DNA of 12,267 nt from Desulforamulus profundi (GCF_002607855.1 NZ_AWQQ01000036.1:1-12267), one strand, 5' to 3'; shown: positions 1 through 8,861, numbered from the stretch's first letter. Notes: generated by a model not told the origin, from the sequence alone. Numbers and translations are program-made.

Positions 1-516
1 CGGTCCGCCCAAATTGGAACCGGGCCTGGTGCACAAGCTGGATGAGGAGTATTTCCGGCGGGTTGAGGCCATTGAATTTGCCGTAAGTCATGATTGACCG
101 GCAAGGCATCCCCGGGGCATTCTCAGGCAGATCTGGTGATCTTAGGGGTATCCCGCACTTCCAAGACACCCCTCAGCATGTACCTGGCCCACAAGCGGAT
201 TAAAGCGGCCAACGTTCCACTGGTGCCGGAAGTGGCACCGCCCCAGGAGATTTTCAACCTGCCGCCCCACAAGGCCATCGGTTTAACCATTAAGCCGCAG
301 CAGTTAAACGTCATTCGCACCGAGCGGCTGAAAACCCTCGGCCTGACATCCCATGCGGACTATGCCAGTCCGGAGCGTATTCTGAAGGAACTGGAATATG
401 CCGAGGGAATTATGAAACGGGTGGGCTGCCCGGTCATCGATGTTACCAACAAGGCTGTGGAAGAAACCGCCAGCAAAGTGCTGGAGATTTATTACCGGGG
501 CGAACGACACAAATGA
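1..516 (+). CDS. ppsR: Pyruvate, phosphate dikinase regulatory protein (PpsR/DUF299 family), 3' part, frameshifted
   Basis: This is the C-terminal part of the bifunctional kinase/phosphorylase that inactivates and reactivates pyruvate phosphate dikinase by acting on an active-site threonine. The gene is open at the left edge. The reading frame from base 2 gives a typical family stretch ([14 protein letters not shown]) and runs into TGA at 95-97. The rest of the family sequence continues in the frame used from 94 and ends at TGA 514-516. The nucleotide-binding loop GVSRTSKTP lies just after the shift, and the C-terminal [18 protein letters not shown] motif is intact. The shift equals one lost base (or two extra) between about 85 and 105. 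The TGA stop is also the first three bases of a heptad repeat. Its neighbour ppdK is its expected substrate, which strongly supports the assignment. The frameshift is probably a sequence error. Confidence 0.9.
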
Positions 517-534
517 GAAGTGAGATGTGAGAAG
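514..534 (+). repeat. TGAGANG heptad repeat, copy 1
   Basis: Three perfect-phase 7-base units, TGAGAAG, TGAGATG and TGAGAAG, lie between ppsR and ppdK. The first unit supplies the ppsR stop codon. Related heptads occur at 3807-3834 and 8838-8858 in the opposite orientation. The function is unknown. Confidence 0.8.
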
Positions 535-539
535 TTACT

Positions 540-546
540 AGGAGGG
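540..546 (+). promoter_or_regulatory. Ribosome binding site deciding the TTG start of ppdK
   Basis: AGGAGGG lies 7 bases before TTG at 554. No ATG or GTG is suitably placed, and the protein from this TTG begins [10 protein letters not shown], as expected for PPDK. Confidence 0.8.
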
Positions 547-553
547 AATTGAA

Positions 554-3197
554 TTGGCAAGCAGAAAATACGTATATGCGTTTTCTGAAGGAAGAGCTGA
601 TATGAAAAGCCTTTTGGGCGGTAAAGGCGCGAACCTGGCGGAAATGACCAACATTGGCCTGCCGGTTCCCCCGGGCTTTACCATTACCACCGAGCATGTA
701 AAGAGTTTTACATAGCCGGGCGCAAATTCCCCGCGGGCATGGAAGAGGAAGTGGAGCAAAAGGTGGCCTGGCTGGAGCAAACCCTGGGCAAGAAATTCGG
801 CGATCCCAGCGGACCTCTCCTGGTTTCTGTCCGCTCCGGCGCAGTCATATCCATGCCCGGGATGATGGACACCGTTCTGAACCTGGGCCTCAATGACCAA
901 ACCGTCACCGGTCTGGCTGCCAGCAGCGGCAATGCCCGCTGGGCCTATGATTGCTACCGCCGCTTTATTCAAATGTTTGGTAATGTTGTGCTGGATATCG
1001 AACATCACAAATTTGAAGCCTTTTTGGAGGAGCAAAAATACAAGAGAAACGTCCAGTTTGACAATCAATTGACTGCCGAAGATTGGCAGGAAGTAATTGA
1101 AAAATACAAGTTTATCGTTTGTAAGGAGACAGGAAAAGATTTCCCGCAGGACCCCAAGGAACAGCTCTACAGAGCCATTTATGCGGTATTCAATTCCTGG
1201 GAAAATGACCGTGCCATTATTTACCGCAAGATTCACAGAATTCCCGACGACCTGGGAACCGCTGTCAATGTACAGGCCATGGTGTTTGGCAACATGGGTG
1301 ACGATTGCGGTACCGGTGTGGCTTTTACCCGCAACCCTTCCACCGGCGAAAAGGTTCTCTACGGCGAGTTTCTGACCAACGCCCAGGGGGAAGACGTGGT
1401 AGCCGGCATCCGTACCCCCCAGCCCATTGCCAAATTAGAAGAAGCAATGCCCGATGTTTACCAGCAGTTTGCCCGCACCTGCACGCTGCTGGAAAACCAT
1501 TATAAAGATATGCAGGACATTGAATTCACCATTGAACGCAACCGGTTGTGGATGCTGCAGACCCGTAACGGCAAGCGCACGGCCCAGGCTGCCATTCGCA
1601 TCGCAGTGGAGATGGTAAAAGAAGGCATTATTGGTAAAGAAACTGCCATTCTCCGTATCGATCCCGCTCAGTTGGACCAACTGCTGCACCGCCGCATCGA
1701 CCCCAACGCCAAATTGGATGTGATCGCCAAAGGTTTACCGGCATCTCCTGGCTCTGCTTCCGGCTCCGTTGTGTTTAATGCGGACCTGGCAGAAAGTCTG
1801 AATGAACAGGGTCAAAGGGTAATCCTGGTGGGGACCGAAACCACACCGGACGACATCCACGGCATGGTGGCGGCCCAGGGGATTCTTACCTCCCGGGGCG
1901 GCATGACCAGCCACGCGGCCGTTGTGGCCCGGGGGATGGGAAAACCCTGTGTCTGCGGTTGCGAAGCCATCAAGATTGATTACGAAAACAAACGATTTAT
2001 CGTTGGAGATATCGTTGTTAAGGACGGCGACATCATTTCCATTGACGGCTCCACCGGTCAGGTCATCCTGGGTGAAGTGCCCATGATTGAGCCCGAGCTG
2101 TCTGCGGAATTCCAGGAACTGTTACAGTGGGCCGATGAAATCCGTGCCCTGGGTGTCCGGGCCAACGCCGACACGCCGGAAGACGCTGCCAAGGCCAGAG
2201 AATTTGGTGCCGAAGGAATTGGCTTAACCCGTACCGAGCACATGTTCATGGCCCAGAACCGCCTGCCCATTGTACAGCAAATGATCCTGGCCACCGACAT
2301 TGAAGAAAGGGCGGAGGCCCTGGCCAAACTGCTGCCCATGCAGGAAGAGGACTTCTACGGCATTTTGAAGGCCATGGAAAGCCTGCCGGTATGCATTCGC
2401 CTGCTGGACCCGCCGCTCCACGAATTCTTGCCCAATGCGGAAGAACTGGCGGTGGAAATCAGCCGCCTCAAACTGACCAACGGCAGCCCGGCGGAAATTA
2501 AACAAAAGGAAGACCTGCTGCGCAAAGTCAGTTCCCTGTCCGAGTTCAACCCCATGCTGGGTCACCGGGCTGCCGCCTGGGTATTACCTGGCCGGAAGTA
2601 TACGCTATGCAGGCCAGGGCCATTTTCCAGGCCACTGCCCGTTTGGTAAAGGAAGGCTTCAAGGTTGAACCGGAGGTGGAAATTCCCCTGGTAATTGAAG
2701 TAAAGGAACTGGCTTACCTGCGTCAACTGGTGGAGGGTGTAGCGGAAGAGGTAAAAGAAGCCACCGGCGTGGATTTCCACTACACGGTGGGCACCATGAT
2801 CGAGGTACCCAGGGCTGCACTGCTGGCCGATGAAATTGCTGCCCAGGCGGAATTCTTCTCCTTCGGCACCAACGACCTGACCCAAACCACCTTGGGCTTT
2901 TCCCGGGATGACGCCGAGGGCAAGTTTATGCAGCCCTACCTGGAAAAGAAAATCCTGGCGGATAACCCCTTTATCGTGCTGGACCGCAAGGGCGTCGGCA
3001 AACTCATGCAGTGGACGGTCGAAAACGCCCGCCGGGTGAAACCCGACCTGTTAATCGGCATCTGCGGCGAGCACGGCGGGGAACCCAGCTCGGTTGAATT
3101 CTGCCACCTCATTGGCCTGGATTATGTCAGCTGTTCGCCCTACCGGGTGCCCATTGCCCGGCTGGCCGCCGCCCAGGCGAAAGTGAAAAACAACTAG
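554..3197 (+). CDS. ppdK: Pyruvate, phosphate dikinase, two frameshifts as given
   Basis: PPDK interconverts pyruvate, ATP and phosphate with phosphoenolpyruvate, AMP and pyrophosphate in the cytosol. It can serve either glycolysis or PEP synthesis. With two bases restored the protein has about 881 residues, the usual family length. In order it has an ATP-grasp domain (SVRSGA near residue 92; [11 protein letters not shown]), the phosphohistidine domain with [11 protein letters not shown] (catalytic His about 454, codon 1912-1914; regulatory Thr two residues before it), and the C-terminal PEP/pyruvate barrel with [11 protein letters not shown] and the catalytic Cys in [10 protein letters not shown] (codon 3063-3065). 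The frame breaks at about 694 (GAG-CATG, where GAGGCATG restores family sequence; stop TAG at 713-715) and at about 2566-2569 (three G instead of four before CTGCC). The real start is TTG 554, not a later ATG. It lies 37 bases after ppsR and is probably co-transcribed with it. Confidence 0.95.
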
Positions 3198-3234
3198 CCT
3201 AAGGTTCTTAAAATCATATATTTTACCGGTAACA

Positions 3235-3270
3235 AACAGGGCAGCTCAGGTTGCCCTGTTCCCCTGTTTT
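3235..3270 (+). terminator. Hairpin terminator after ppdK
   Basis: A perfect 9-bp stem (AACAGGGCA / TGCCCTGTT, 3235-3243 with 3252-3260) with an 8-base loop is followed by a short C/T tract ending in TTTT. It lies about 40 bases after the ppdK stop. Confidence 0.75.
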
Positions 3271-3425
3271 GATATAAACTCCGTCAAGGTTGAAAAGACT
3301 GCAATTCGTGGCATTATAAGAGGCAAGGTCAGTTTGCGACAGGTACACGGGTTCATTCTTACAAAAACTATTCTTTGTAAAAAAGGATTTACTTAAGGGT
3401 CCGTCGAATAAGTCAATAAAAAAGT
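3271..3425. other. Unrecognised stretch between the ppdK terminator and the thpR remnant
   Basis: I see no gene here. A small inverted repeat (TTACAAA 3359-3365 with TTTGTAA 3374-3380) is present, and an in-frame TAA at 3417-3419 closes the frame just before the thpR homology begins. This segment occupies the place where the first ~100 codons of thpR would be expected, so it may be a deletion or insertion scar. Confidence 0.4.
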
Positions 3426-3760
3426 AACTTGGCGCCTTTCCGCTTTCCGCCAAGGGGAAGGCCAAAGGTGATCTGGGTGGGCTTGGCGGGAGAAAAAGAC
3501 CGCCTGCTGGCCCTGCAAGGTTCTCTGGAACAAAACCTGCATAAATTGTGGTTTCCTCTGGAAGGTCGCACGTATTCCCCTCATTTAATCCTTGGCCGGC
3601 CCCGGGAATTTGGGACGTTGGACCATTTGGTCAGGGAAATTGAGAAACAAAAACAACAACTGGGAGTATGCAAGTCTCTTCCATTCAGCTCATGCAAAGC
3701 GCCCTGACGCCTATAGGCCATGTTTATACCGTTTTAGAGAGAGTGCCTCTGGGTCATTAA
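3426..3760 (+). pseudogene. thpR: Remnant of RNA 2',3'-cyclic phosphodiesterase (2'-5' RNA ligase family), C-terminal part only
   Basis: The residues RGRPKVIWVGLAGEKDRL, then YSPHLILGR, then LMQSALTPIGHVYTVLERV follow the C-terminal half of ThpR-type 2H phosphoesterases. The N-terminal half with the first HxTx motif is absent, and upstream there is a stop at 3417 and unrelated sequence. The second HxTx motif reads HLIL, so the catalytic threonine is replaced. The last part is in another frame: one base is missing near 3655-3666 (for example CTGGG where CTTGGG would fit), and the family frame then ends at TAA 3758-3760. Even with the frame repaired, the protein would lack half the active site, so I consider it a true pseudogene. 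Confidence 0.75.
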
Positions 3761-3806
3761 CGTGTGTCTAATCAACGTAGACCTGGCATAAAGTGTTATA
3801 ACAAAA

Positions 3807-3834
3807 TTTCTCACTTCTCACCTCTCACATCTCA
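3807..3834 (-). repeat. TGAGANG heptad repeat, copy 2 (reverse orientation)
   Basis: Four consecutive 7-base units on the plus strand, TTTCTCA, CTTCTCA, CCTCTCA and CATCTCA, are reverse complements of TGAGANN units like those at 514-534. They sit 3 bases before the GAGGAGG ribosome site of the next gene. Confidence 0.8.
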
Positions 3835-3850
3835 ATGAGGAGGTTTATTT

Positions 3851-4465
3851 ATGTTTATACTCGCTTTAAACGGCAGTCCCAATTCCGATGGCAATACAGT
3901 ATTTATGCTGAACAAGGCATTGGAAGGAGCCGGTGAACTGGGAGCGGCTACCAGGCTGAACCATGTGGCGGACTTTGTTGAAACGCCCCTCAAGCTGTTT
4001 TGCGATGCCTGCACCAATCCCTGTGCCGGAGTTTGTTATCAAGGCACTCCCCTGGGGGAATTGTTCGACCTGATTAAAACCGCTGACGGCATCATACTGG
4101 GAAGCCCGGTTTATTTCGGCACCGTTGCATCCCCTATGAAACTTCTGTGGGACAAAAGCAGGGCTTTGCGTAAGGAAAAAGCCCTGGTGGATGTGGTGGG
4201 AGCAGCCTTATCCGTTGGTGCTTCCCGGTTTGGTGGACAGGAAACCACCGTCAGAGCTTTACAGGACATTATGCTGGTGCATGGCATGACCGTTGTGGGA
4301 GACGGGACCTTTGACTACGATGCCGGTCACCAGGGGGCCAGCGCCCAGCGGCCGGCCGCCGGTGATCCCGAGGCGGCAAAGCGCAGCCGCATCCTGGGAC
4401 GCCGGGTGGCGGAAGTAGCCCGTGCCACCGCTGCCCTGCGAGAAAGGAAAAAAGGACAGGGTTGA
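3851..4465 (+). CDS. Flavodoxin-fold NAD(P)H-dependent FMN reductase-like protein with cysteine cluster
   Basis: This intact 204-residue protein starts at ATG after GAGGAGG (3837-3843). The N-terminal LNGSPNSDGNT (residues 6-16) is the phosphate-binding loop for FMN in this family, and GSPVYFGTVASPMK is the usual second flavin-contact segment. Cys51, Cys54, Cys58 and Cys62 form a compact C-x2-C-x3-C-x3-C cluster. Similar clusters bind an iron-sulfur centre in iron-sulfur flavoproteins, although the spacing here is not identical to the archaeal type, so metal binding is inferred. It probably moves electrons between a nicotinamide or ferredoxin donor and an unknown acceptor. The C-terminus is Arg/Ala-rich. 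It ends 3 bases before dgt, so the two genes are likely one operon, with no obvious metabolic link. I do not recognise a specific gene name. Confidence 0.8.
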   Translation: MFILALNGSPNSDGNTVFMLNKALEGAGELGAATRLNHVADFVETPLKLFCDACTNPCAGVCYQGTPLGELFDLIKTADGIILGSPVYFGTVASPMKLLWDKSRALRKEKALVDVVGAALSVGASRFGGQETTVRALQDIMLVHGMTVVGDGTFDYDAGHQGASAQRPAAGDPEAAKRSRILGRRVAEVARATAALRERKKGQG

Positions 4466-4468
4466 CCT

Positions 4469-5469
4469 ATGGACATCAGGCGGCAGACCGAAGAACTGGA
4501 AAACAAAAACCTGTCACCCTATGCCTGCCGGAGCAGTGCCAGCAGGGGCAGGGAACATGCTGAGGAACCCTGCCCGGTTCGCACGGTCTTTCAGCGGGAC
4601 CGGGACCGGATTATTCATTCCAAAGCATTCCGGCGTTTAAAACTGAAAACACAGGTGTTCATTATTCCCGAGGGGGACCATTACCGCACCAGGCTGACCC
4701 ACACCCTAGAGGTGGCGCAAATTGCCAGGACCTGTGCCAAGGCCCTGGGTCTTAATGAAGATTTAACCGAGGCCATCGCCCTGGGGCATGACCTGGGACA
4801 CACTCCCTTCGGTCATGCCGGGGAACAGGTGCTGGACATGGTCTACGCCCCCGGGTTTAGACATAACGAACAAAGCCTCCGGGTGGTAGATCAATTAGAG
4901 GGCCAAAACGGCCTGAACCTTACCTATGAGGTCAGGGACGGCATTTTAAATCACACCGGGCCCAACATCCCCGTCACCCTGGAAGGCAGATCGTAAGAAT
5001 TGCCGACCGCATCGCCTATATCAATCATGACATTGACGACGCCCTGCGGGCCGGTGTGCTGAACCAGCAGAACCTGCCCGGGGACTGCTTGAAAGTGCTG
5101 GGCGGACGCCACAGCCAGCGGATCAACACCATGGTTCTGGACCTGATTCAATCCAGCATGGGCAAAGCGGCAATCACCATGAGCCCACAAGTGCAGGAGG
5201 CCATGGACCGGTTGAGAACCTTTATGTTTGATTATGTATATATTGGTTCTGAGGCCAAGAAAGAAGAGAATAAAGCCCGGCATGTAGTGAAGGGGCTCTA
5301 CCTGTACTATACTGAACATCCCGCTTCTCTGCCCGATGACTTGCTAAACAAGGTGGACCGGGAAGGCATTGCCCGGGTGGTGGCGGACTATATCGCCGGC
5401 ATGACTGACCGGTTTGCTGTTGCCCAATATAAAAAGTTGTTTATCCCTAAAGGATTTCCCCCGGGATAA
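4469..5469 (+). CDS. dgt: Deoxyguanosinetriphosphate triphosphohydrolase-like protein, one frameshift as given
   Basis: This HD-domain enzyme hydrolyses dGTP (and often other dNTPs) to the nucleoside and triphosphate, helping control dNTP pools. With one base restored it has 333 residues, normal for the shorter bacterial type. Metal ligands are visible as His78 (RLTHTLEV), His107-Asp108 ([14 protein letters not shown]) and the late Asp in [10 protein letters not shown]. The start region [17 protein letters not shown] is also typical. The frame breaks at 4987-4988, where GGCAGATC stands for GGCCAGATC, causing TAA at 4994-4996. The rest continues in the next frame to TAA 5467-5469. GGACAGG at 4454-4460 is the ribosome site. 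The gene lies directly before dnaG-rpoD, an order I associate with clostridial relatives. Confidence 0.92.
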
Positions 5470-5476
5470 ACAGTTT
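5438..5476 (+). terminator. Possible terminator overlapping the dgt stop codon
   Basis: A perfect 10-bp stem (TGTTTATCCC 5438-5447 with GGGATAAACA 5463-5472) has a 15-base loop and is followed by GTTTTG. The stem includes the dgt TAA. The T tract is short, so termination may be partial. Confidence 0.5.
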
Positions 5477-5510
5477 TGATATATTCATTGTAAATATTGG
5501 CAATAATAAA

Positions 5511-5565
5511 GCTGTTGCCCTAAGAAAAAATGTCGAAGCATTGCAGGAAATTTTTTAGCAACAGC
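5511..5565. repeat. Inverted repeat GCTGTTGC / GCAACAGC before dnaG
   Basis: Eight-base arms at 5511-5518 and 5558-5565 are perfect complements. The right arm ends on the base before the GAAT of the putative sigma-H -10 element. It could be a protein site or an RNA hairpin for read-through from dgt. Confidence 0.45.
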
Positions 5566-5572
5566 GAATAAA
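5543..5572 (+). promoter_or_regulatory. Sigma-H-like promoter for dnaG-rpoD
   Basis: GCAGGAAAT (5543-5551), 14 bases, then GAAT (5566-5569) matches the pattern AGGAWWT-N14-GAAT of sigma-H promoters such as B. subtilis spoVG. The B. subtilis sigA operon also has a sigma-H promoter, so the location is biologically sensible. It lies about 100 bases before the dnaG start. No good sigma-A promoter was seen in the same gap. Confidence 0.55.
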
Positions 5573-5672
5573 CTTTAAACTGTAGTTCCGATTCCGGGTT
5601 TCTTCCAGCGGCAGGAAAAGCACCCTTGGACAGAGAAAATGTAAAGTATTAGCAGGGAGAAGGGTGGTTTTT

Positions 5673-7494
5673 ATGGCGGGACGGATCCCGGATGCCGTTA
5701 TTGAAGAGATCAGGCAAAGATCCGATATCGTTGAAGTTGTTTCCCGTTACCTCCGTTTGGAAAAGCGTGGCAAAAATTATCTGGCCCTTTGCCCCTTTCA
5801 CCAGGAAAAGACACCTTCCTTTAATATCAACCTGAAAAGCAGATCTTTCACTGCTTTGGCTGTGGTGCTGGAGGAAATGTCTTTAAATTTCTTATGATGG
5901 TGGAGGGTCTTTCTTTCCCGGACGCAGTTAAATCACTGGGAGCCAAGGCGGGAATCGAGATTTCGGAGGAAACCTCCCCCGCAGAGCTGGCGCGTCAGGG
6001 CAAAAAAGACAGGGCCTTTAAAATATACGGCCTGGCCAGGGATTTTTATTGCATCCTGCTTGGCAAAGACATTGGTGCCGGGGCGGTTCAGTATTTGGCA
6101 TCACGTAGCCTGTCAGAAGCCGCCAGGGAAACCTTTCAGTTGGGTTATGCGCCCCCCGGTTGGGATAGCCTGACCAAGTTTTTGACGGCCAGGGGAATTA
6201 AAGAAACTGAACTGGTTGCGTTGGGATTGGTGCAGACCAAAGAGTCCGGCGGTTGTTACGACCGGTTCCGGAACAGGGTGATGTTTCCCATCTGGGACAG
6301 CCAGGGACGAGTGGTGGGATTCGGCGGCAGAACCATGGGAGACGACAATCCCAAATACCTGAACTCTCCCGAGGGTGAATTTTTCAATAAAGGCCAGCTT
6401 TTATACGGCCTGCATATTGCCCGTAAGGGCATCCGGGAGCTTGGTTACGCTGTTTTAATGGAAGGTTACATGGATGTTGTTTCTGCCTACCAGCACGGCG
6501 TTACCAATGCCGTGGCCTCTCTGGGGACCGCCTTTACCCGGGAACAGGGTAAGCTGTTGATGGCCTACACCCATGACGTGGTCATTGCCTACGATGCGGA
6601 CGCTGCCGGTGTCAAGGCCGCCATGCGCGCTGCCGAAATCCTGCAGGATCTGGCTGCCAGGTTCGCATCGCGACCATCGTAGGCGCCAAGGACCCCGATG
6701 AGTTTATCCAGCGAAACGGCATGGCCGGCTGGCTAAAGATTATTGATACGGCCATCCCCCTGGTACAGTATAAACTGATGCAGGCAGTGAAAAGGTTTGG
6801 TATACAAAACAGTGGCTCCAAAAAGAGAGTCCTTCAGGAGGTGCTACCCAACTTGGCTGCTGTGGCCAGTCCAATTGAATTAGAAGAAGCCATTAAGCAA
6901 ACGGCCACGGTTTTACAGGTAAATTGGGAGACCGTGCTGGAGGAAATTAAATCATTCAAGAAAAATACCAGAAAAAAATCCCAAATCGGGGATAATTCTG
7001 CAAAAGATAGCCATAATATAGCGAGTACGTCCAATTCTTTCTCTTTCGCCCAGCCCAGGGATGCCCGGTCCCATGCCGAGGCAGGAATTCTCCGGTTTGC
7101 CCTGGAGAACAGGGTGTGGTTGGAGCGAATCGTCATGGAATTGGGGCGGCAGTTCTTTCAAAACCCGGATTTCCAGGGGATTTTTGATGCAGCCCTGGCC
7201 TGTGGCGCGGAACAGCCCGTCAATAAACTGTTTGATTTACTGGAAGAACCCCATCAAAGGGTTTTAAGCGGTATACTGGTACAGGAAATACCCGGAGAAA
7301 ATACCGACCAAATGTTGACTGATTTTATTAACACCATCAAGAAGTCCACTGAAAAAGCTAGGCTGGAGGACCTGCTGTTGAAGTTGGCAGTGGCCGAAAG
7401 AGCCGGAGATACCGAAAGAGTCTTGAATCTTAGTCGTCAAATTCAGTTAACCATGAATAAATCCGAGGGGCCCGAAAGGGGAGTGGCAACATGA
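5673..7494 (+). CDS. dnaG: DNA primase, two frameshifts as given
   Basis: DnaG makes the RNA primers for DNA replication and acts with the DnaB helicase. With two bases restored it has about 607 residues, the normal length. Zinc ligands are Cys40 and His43 ([11 protein letters not shown]) and Cys61 and Cys64 (HCFGCG). The TOPRIM catalytic residues are Glu264 (MEGYMDVV) and Asp308/Asp310 (YDADAAG), and a C-terminal helicase-interaction region follows from about residue 470. The frame breaks at 5844-5848 (three T where four restore SFHCFGCG) and at 6652-6653 (two G where three restore [20 protein letters not shown]). I chose ATG 5673 because [13 protein letters not shown] matches known DnaG starts and GGTGG at 5662-5666 is well spaced; GTG 5664 is the alternative. 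Because dnaG is essential and single-copy, real double disruption is very unlikely. The stop overlaps the rpoD start (ATGA). Confidence 0.96.
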
Positions 7495-8585
7495 GGGACG
7501 AAACAAAAGTAGAACAAATCAAAGAGCTGATAGAGAAAGGCAAAAAACGAGGCGTTCTAGCTTACACAGAAATCATGGATACCCTGCAGGGTACCGAACT
7601 ATCGCCGGATCAAATTGATGACATTTATGAAAAAATTGCCGCCATGGGCATTGAAGTCGTCCCCGAAGCCACTGATTTGGAGCCACTGGAAGTAGACGAT
7701 GCCGTTGACGCCCCGTCCGAAGAGGTAGAAGTGGACCTCACCATTCCCGAGGGCATTGGTATCGATGACCCGGTAAGAATGTATCTGAAAGAGATTGGCC
7801 GGGTTCCCCTGCTATCTCCGGAAGAAGAGGTAGAGCTGGCCAAGCGTATGGAGCAGGGAGATGAGGAGGCAAAGCGCCGGCTGGCCGAGGCCAACCTGCG
7901 ACTGGTTGTCAGCATTGCCAAACGTTATGTGGGCAGGGGCATGCTGTTCCTGGATTTGATTCAGGAAGGCAACCTTGGTTTGATAAAAGCGGTGGAGAAA
8001 TTCGATTACCGGAAGGGATATAAATTCAGCACCTATGCCACCTGGTGGATTCGCCAGGCCATTACCCGGGCCATCGCCGACCAGGCCCGGACCATTCGTA
8101 TTCCGGTCCACATGGTGGAAACCATCAACAAGCTGATCCGGGTTTCCCGTCAATTGCTGCAGGAGTTGGGCAGAGAGCCAAGTCCTGAGGAAATTGCCAA
8201 GGAGATGGATATTTCCGGCGAAAAGGTGCGGGAAATCATGAAGATTGCCCAGGAACCCGTATCCCTGGAGACCCCCATCGGCGAGGAAGAAGATTCCCAC
8301 CTGGGCGATTTCATTGAAGATGCCGATGCCCGGGCCCCTGCGGAGGAAGCATCTTTTACCCTGCTGCGGGAACAGTTGGATGAGGTCTTGAAAACTCTGA
8401 CCGACCGGGAGCAAAAGGTTTTGCGCCTGCGCTTCGGACTGGATGACGGGCGCGCCAGAACCCTGGAAGAAGTGGGCCAAAAATTTGGCGTGACCAGGGA
8501 ACGCATTCGTCAGATTGAAGCCAAAACCCTGCGCAAACTCCGGCACCCCAGCCGCAGCAAAAAGCTTAAAGATTACCTGGATTAA
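7491..8585 (+). CDS. rpoD: RNA polymerase primary sigma factor (SigA/RpoD)
   Basis: The gene is intact and encodes 364 residues, typical of Gram-positive SigA. Residues 1-60 form region 1.1, followed by an acidic linker (60-88). Region 1.2 starts at [11 protein letters not shown] (93-103). Regions 2.1-2.4 cover about 110-200 and include the -10-reading helix [17 protein letters not shown]. Region 3 covers about 205-275. Region 4.2 holds the -35-reading helix-turn-helix [20 protein letters not shown] (324-343), ending in [16 protein letters not shown]. It directs core RNA polymerase to housekeeping promoters. The ATG overlaps the dnaG TGA by ATGA, so the genes are translationally coupled, as in the classic primase-sigma operon. 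It is one of the few genes in the window without a frame break. Confidence 0.98.
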   Translation: MRDETKVEQIKELIEKGKKRGVLAYTEIMDTLQGTELSPDQIDDIYEKIAAMGIEVVPEATDLEPLEVDDAVDAPSEEVEVDLTIPEGIGIDDPVRMYLKEIGRVPLLSPEEEVELAKRMEQGDEEAKRRLAEANLRLVVSIAKRYVGRGMLFLDLIQEGNLGLIKAVEKFDYRKGYKFSTYATWWIRQAITRAIADQARTIRIPVHMVETINKLIRVSRQLLQELGREPSPEEIAKEMDISGEKVREIMKIAQEPVSLETPIGEEEDSHLGDFIEDADARAPAEEASFTLLREQLDEVLKTLTDREQKVLRLRFGLDDGRARTLEEVGQKFGVTRERIRQIEAKTLRKLRHPSRSKKLKDYLD

Positions 8586-8636
8586 TAGCAGTGTTAAGCC
8601 AAAGTAAAAATTGGGTATAAAAACAAAAATATAAGG

Positions 8637-8665
8637 TTGACCTGATAGTGTTGTTTTAGTATAAT
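8637..8665 (+). promoter_or_regulatory. Sigma-A promoter of the tRNA cluster
   Basis: TTGACC (8637-8642), a 17-base spacer and TATAAT (8660-8665) form a near-consensus promoter 17 bases before tRNA-Asn. Confidence 0.85.
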
Positions 8666-8682
8666 AACTTTCGTGGTGATGC

Positions 8683-8757
8683 TCCTCGATAGCTCAACGG
8701 TAGAGCAACCGGCTGTTAACCGGTAGGTTGTAGGTTCGAATCCTACTCGGGGAGCCA
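8683..8757 (+). tRNA. tRNA-Asn (anticodon GTT)
   Basis: A full cloverleaf can be drawn. The acceptor TCCTCGA pairs with TCGGGGA, the anticodon loop is CTGTTAA (GTT at 8715-8717), and the T loop is GGTTCGAATCC. The CCA end is encoded. It is the first tRNA after the promoter. Confidence 0.96.
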
Positions 8758-8765
8758 AAAATATC

Positions 8766-8840
8766 GGGCCTATAGCTCAATGGTGGAGCATCCGGCTCAT
8801 AACCGGCGGGTTCCAGGTTCGAGTCCTGGTGGGCCCACCA
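8766..8840 (+). tRNA. tRNA-Met-type (anticodon CAT)
   Basis: The acceptor GGGCCTA pairs with TGGGCCC, the anticodon loop is CTCATAA (CAT at 8798-8800), and CCA is encoded. The first acceptor pair is G-C and no GGG/CCC anticodon stem is present, so it is not the initiator. It could be elongator Met or the lysidine-modified Ile tRNA, which share this anticodon. The CCA overlaps the first unit of a heptad repeat. Confidence 0.93.
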
Positions 8841-8858
8841 TTCACCTCCCACCTCTCA
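8838..8858 (-). repeat. TGAGANG heptad repeat, copy 3 (degenerate, reverse orientation)
   Basis: Plus-strand units CCATTCA, CCTCCCA and CCTCTCA keep the 7-base period; the last is identical to a unit at 3821-3827. The array begins within the CCA end of the Met-type tRNA and ends just before tRNA-Glu, filling the spacer. Confidence 0.6.
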
Positions 8859-8861
8859 ATT

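Noticed and set aside
690..720. Programmed frameshifting or recoding in ppdK or dnaG
   Set aside because: There is no slippery heptamer or shared stimulator, and breaks of the same kind occur in many unrelated genes; sequence errors explain them better.
538..1236. Long minus-strand open frame opposite ppdK
   Set aside because: It lies opposite strongly conserved PPDK codons and its translation resembles no family; it is a shadow of the real gene.
3223..3465. 80-codon minus-strand frame after ppdK
   Set aside because: It includes the terminator hairpin, has no recognisable motif and no convincing ribosome site.
7812..8546. 244-codon minus-strand frame opposite rpoD
   Set aside because: It is fully contained in the intact sigma factor gene and is explained by its codon bias; it has no domain and no ribosome site support.
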